A DNA stretch of 64,000 nucleotides from Polaribacter sp. MED152 (GTDB taxonomy: Bacteria; Bacteroidota; Bacteroidia; Flavobacteriales; Flavobacteriaceae): contig NC_020830.1 of assembly GCF_000152945.2 (NCBI RefSeq), positions 1,684,501 to 1,748,500 of the forward strand. Reading direction: 5' to 3'. How positions within the stretch are numbered: the stretch's first letter is position 1; the number at the start of each line of letters is the position of its first letter. The notes under the pieces were generated by a model. That model made no database searches. It saw nothing but the letters and a program-made list of their open reading frames with translations, and was not told where the DNA came from. Below, in pieces: positions 61,615-64,000 of the stretch. Made by a program: the position numbers and the translations under genes.

Positions 61615-63513
61615 TTAATAAGCTCTCTCATCATTACCTTCATAGAAGTTTATGAATGCTTGATTTACTACTCTCATACCTCCAGGAGTAGGATAATCGC
61701 CTGTAAAATACCAATCTCCTAAATTATCTGGACAAGCTTTATGCAAACCTTCTACAGTTTGATAAATTACTTCAACCTCTGCTTTAATTTCTTCAGTTTT
61801 TAGCATCTCTGCAATTTTAGCTGAAATTTCTTCTGAAGAAAATGGGCTGTAAATTTCCTTTACATAATTTACAATAGCTTCGTCTTCTTTGTTTTGCTGA
61901 GCTTTACTTTTTTGATAAACCTCATCTACAATATGATATTGATCTGTTTGCTTTAGTAAAGCTATTGCTGCTTTAAATGCAATAAATGCATCTATTCTAG
62001 CCATATCTATACCATAACAATCTGGATATCTAATTTGAGGAGCAGAAGAAACCACCACAATTTTCTTAGGGTTTAATCTGTCTAAAATTTTAATGATACT
62101 TTTCTTTAAAGTTGTTCCACGAACAATACTATCATCTATAATTACTAAGTTATCTGTAGGTTTTACAACACCATAAGTTATATCGTAAACATGTTCTACT
62201 AAATCATCTCTAGAATTATCATCAGCAATAAACGTTCTTAATTTTGCATCTTTAATTGCAATTTTTTCAAAACGTGGTCTCTCAGATAAAATTTCTGTTA
62301 CCTTTTGTGCAGACAATTTTGTACCACCAGCTAATATTTTAGCCGTTTTTTGTTGATTTAATAAATCTTCAGCAGCTTCTGTCATTCCATAAAATGATGT
62401 TTCTGCAGTGTTTGGTATGTAAGAAAATACCGAGTTTGAAACATCCGAATTTATAGATTTTAAAACTTGTGGAAACACATATTTACCTAAGTTTTTACGC
62501 TCTTCGTAAATGCTAGCATCACTACCTCTAGAAAAATAAATTCGCTCAAAAGAACATGATTTCTTTTCTCTAGGCTCATTTACTTTTTTAATAGAAACTT
62601 TACCACTTTTCTTTATTATTAAAGCATGACCTCTTTCTAACTCTTGCACTTTATCTATAGACACATTAAATACAGTTTGTATAACTGGTCTTTCTGATGC
62701 AACAACTACAACTTCATCATCTTCATAAAAAAAGGTTGGTCTAATTCCATTTGGATCTCTTAATACAAAAGCATCTCCATGACCTACTAAACCAGCCATT
62801 GCATAACCACCATCCCAATTTTTAGAAGAACGTTTTAAAACTTTCTTTAAGCTTAAATTTTCTTCTATAAATGGTGATGCATCTTTTTTATTAAATCCTT
62901 GTTTTTTAGCTTTTTGATAAAGTTTACCCACTTCATCTTCTAAGAAATGCCCAATTTTTTCCATTACAGTTACAGTATCTGTAAACTCCTTTGGATGTTG
63001 CCCTAACTCAATTAACTCGTCTAACATTTGGTTAGAGTTTGTCATATTAAAATTACCTGCAACAATAAGGTTTTTATGTTTCCAATTGCTTTGACGCAAA
63101 AAAGGATGTACACTTTCTATAGAGTTTTTACCAAACGTTCCATAACGTACATGACCTAAAAATAAATTACCCACATATGGCATGTGTTCTTCTTGCCAAG
63201 CAACATCGTCTTTTTTGTCTGGATTAACTTCTAGAACACCATTTATTCTATCGTTAATTTGTGCAAAAATATCTTGAATAGGTTGCGTTTTATTAGAACG
63301 TACTCTACTAATATATCTAGTTCCTGGCTCTATATTAAACTTTACACTTGCAAAACCAGCACCATCTTGACCACGATTGTGTTGCTTTTCCATTAACAAG
63401 TACATCTTATTAATTCCGTAAAAAGCAGAACCGTATTTGTCTTTATAAAATTGTAATGGCTTCTTTAATCGAACCAAGGCAATTCCACATTCGTGTTTAA
63501 TTGCGTCACTCAT
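61615..63513 (-). CDS. PurF-like glutamine PRPP amidotransferase, long form
   Basis: 632 residues, longer than standard PurF (about 470-510). Class II glutamine amidotransferase domain at the N-terminus: the nucleophile is Cys9 in HECGIAL, so removal of eight residues is expected, followed by HNRGQDGAG and NLFLGHVRYGTFG. The C-terminal phosphoribosyltransferase domain has NLVIIDDSIVRGTTLKKS (PRPP loop). The C-terminal part after about 560 is extra and ends in TPGGMRVVNQAF. It probably catalyses the first step of purine synthesis or a related reaction. The gene follows a PfkB sugar kinase. Confidence 0.85.
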   Translation of the reverse strand: MSDAIKHECGIALVRLKKPLQFYKDKYGSAFYGINKMYLLMEKQHNRGQDGAGFASVKFNIEPGTRYISRVRSNKTQPIQDIFAQINDRINGVLEVNPDKKDDVAWQEEHMPYVGNLFLGHVRYGTFGKNSIESVHPFLRQSNWKHKNLIVAGNFNMTNSNQMLDELIELGQHPKEFTDTVTVMEKIGHFLEDEVGKLYQKAKKQGFNKKDASPFIEENLSLKKVLKRSSKNWDGGYAMAGLVGHGDAFVLRDPNGIRPTFFYEDDEVVVVASERPVIQTVFNVSIDKVQELERGHALIIKKSGKVSIKKVNEPREKKSCSFERIYFSRGSDASIYEERKNLGKYVFPQVLKSINSDVSNSVFSYIPNTAETSFYGMTEAAEDLLNQQKTAKILAGGTKLSAQKVTEILSERPRFEKIAIKDAKLRTFIADDNSRDDLVEHVYDITYGVVKPTDNLVIIDDSIVRGTTLKKSIIKILDRLNPKKIVVVSSAPQIRYPDCYGIDMARIDAFIAFKAAIALLKQTDQYHIVDEVYQKSKAQQNKEDEAIVNYVKEIYSPFSSEEISAKIAEMLKTEEIKAEVEVIYQTVEGLHKACPDNLGDWYFTGDYPTPGGMRVVNQAFINFYEGNDERAY

Positions 63514-63544
63514 TTATTCTAGTATTTGTTGTTTTTACTACAAA

Positions 63545-63572
63545 AAAATCCGCGTTTTTAGGCGCGGATTTT
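63545..63572 (-). terminator. Terminator downstream of the PfkB kinase gene
   Basis: AATCCGCG-CCTAAAAA-CGCGGATT on the minus strand with a T run after it; 3 nt after the kinase stop. The PurF-like gene begins beyond it. Confidence 0.85.
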
Positions 63573-63575
63573 CAT

Positions 63576-64000
63576 TTATGATAATTCTATATCAAATTGC
63601 GTTAACTCTTTAAAAGCTTGCAAGCGATTTTTTACTTCTTCTTTCGTAAGCTCCTGCATTCGTTCTGTACCAAACTTCTCTACACAGAAAGATGCCAAAT
63701 TAGAACCATAAATTATGGCGTTTTTCATATTCTCAAAAGAAATGTCTTCAGTTTTTGCTAAATAACCACAAAAACCTCCTGCAAATGTATCTCCTGCTCC
63801 TGTTGGATCAAAAACCTCTGCTAAAGGCAAAGCTGGTGCAAAAAACATTTTACCTTCATTAAATAATAAAGCTCCATGTTCTCCTTTTTTAATCACCACA
63901 TATTTAGGACCCATTGTATGAATCTTTTTAGCTGCATTGACTAATGAATATTCACCAGAAAGTTGGCGAGCTTCTTCATCATTAATTGTAACTACATCTA
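63576..64000 (-). CDS. PfkB family carbohydrate/nucleoside kinase (N-terminus outside window)
   Basis: The frame is open to the right edge; about 141 C-terminal residues are visible. The PfkB signature 2 DPTGAGDTFAGGF with its catalytic Asp is intact, preceded by KYVVIKKGEHGALLF. Upstream of the visible Met (at 63914) coding continues (NDEEARQLSG, AAKKI), so that Met is not the start. It is adjacent to the PurF-like gene; the substrate may be a sugar or nucleoside such as adenosine, but this cannot be decided. Confidence 0.92.
   Translation of the reverse strand, partial: DVVTINDEEARQLSGEYSLVNAAKKIHTMGPKYVVIKKGEHGALLFNEGKMFFAPALPLAEVFDPTGAGDTFAGGFCGYLAKTEDISFENMKNAIIYGSNLASFCVEKFGTERMQELTKEEVKNRLQAFKELTQFDIELS

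Noticed and set aside
1-64000. CRISPR arrays, insertion sequences, prophage, tRNA or rRNA genes
   Set aside because: No direct-repeat arrays, transposase motifs, phage structural genes or cloverleaf/rRNA sequences were seen on either strand.

Overview
The window is an ordinary, gene-dense stretch of a low-GC Bacteroidota chromosome, most likely a marine member of the family Flavobacteriaceae (Polaribacter/Tenacibaculum-like). Supporting signs are the A/T-rich codon use, promoter-like TAnnTTTG boxes, a type IX secretion (T9SS) sorting tail on the DUF1501 protein, GSCFA, DUF4252 and DUF1800 proteins, an OlsF-like two-domain acyltransferase, and many lipoproteins with A-rich leaders. I see no rRNA, tRNA, insertion sequence, prophage or CRISPR array. 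Both outermost genes are cut by the window edges.

Layout. 1-6.3 kb: a large outer-membrane protein combining a metallophosphoesterase, a kinase-like middle region and an Omp85-like barrel; DUF423 and a lipoprotein; then a LemA-TPM-TPM operon. 6.4-12 kb: a five-gene minus-strand acyl-CoA catabolism operon (two SDRs, an APH-type kinase, two acyl-CoA dehydrogenases) that looks like a split ACAD11/LvaA-LvaC system for 4-hydroxyacyl-CoA. 12-20.5 kb: MerR regulator, M23 peptidase, alaS, the DUF1800/DUF1501 pair and GSCFA. 20.5-26 kb: uncharacterised membrane and secreted proteins leading into a TPR histidine kinase and a NarL-type response regulator, with two related operator-like sites upstream. 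26-28 kb: an aromatic amino acid hydroxylase with rhodanese. 28-39 kb: housekeeping genes (gpmI, map, a DEAD-box helicase, TatD, MGMT) mixed with lipoproteins, ApbE and OmpA. 39-50 kb: a 1125-residue outer-membrane protein, glyS, comF, an Ig-like lipoprotein, a cystathionine gamma-synthase-like enzyme, a structured intergenic RNA candidate, DinB and ArsC-like proteins. 50-54 kb: DUF4252 behind an ECF-sigma-type promoter, DUF3089, and a glycosyltransferase that seems to start at a non-AUG codon. 54-64 kb: tdk-alr-mscL, the OlsF-like acyltransferase, aspartate kinase, fbp, sodB, a long PurF-like amidotransferase and a PfkB kinase.

The most interesting items are the phosphoesterase/kinase-like/barrel protein at the left edge, the split ACAD11-like operon, the ECF-type promoter of the DUF4252 gene, the structured RNA candidate at about 48.9 kb, the non-AUG glycosyltransferase start, and several inverted repeats upstream of metabolic operons (acyl-CoA dehydrogenase, aromatic hydroxylase, alaS, two-component region). 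Several gene starts were moved downstream because a TAnnTTTG box lies over the longer start. All family assignments are from reading motifs by eye; no database search was run.
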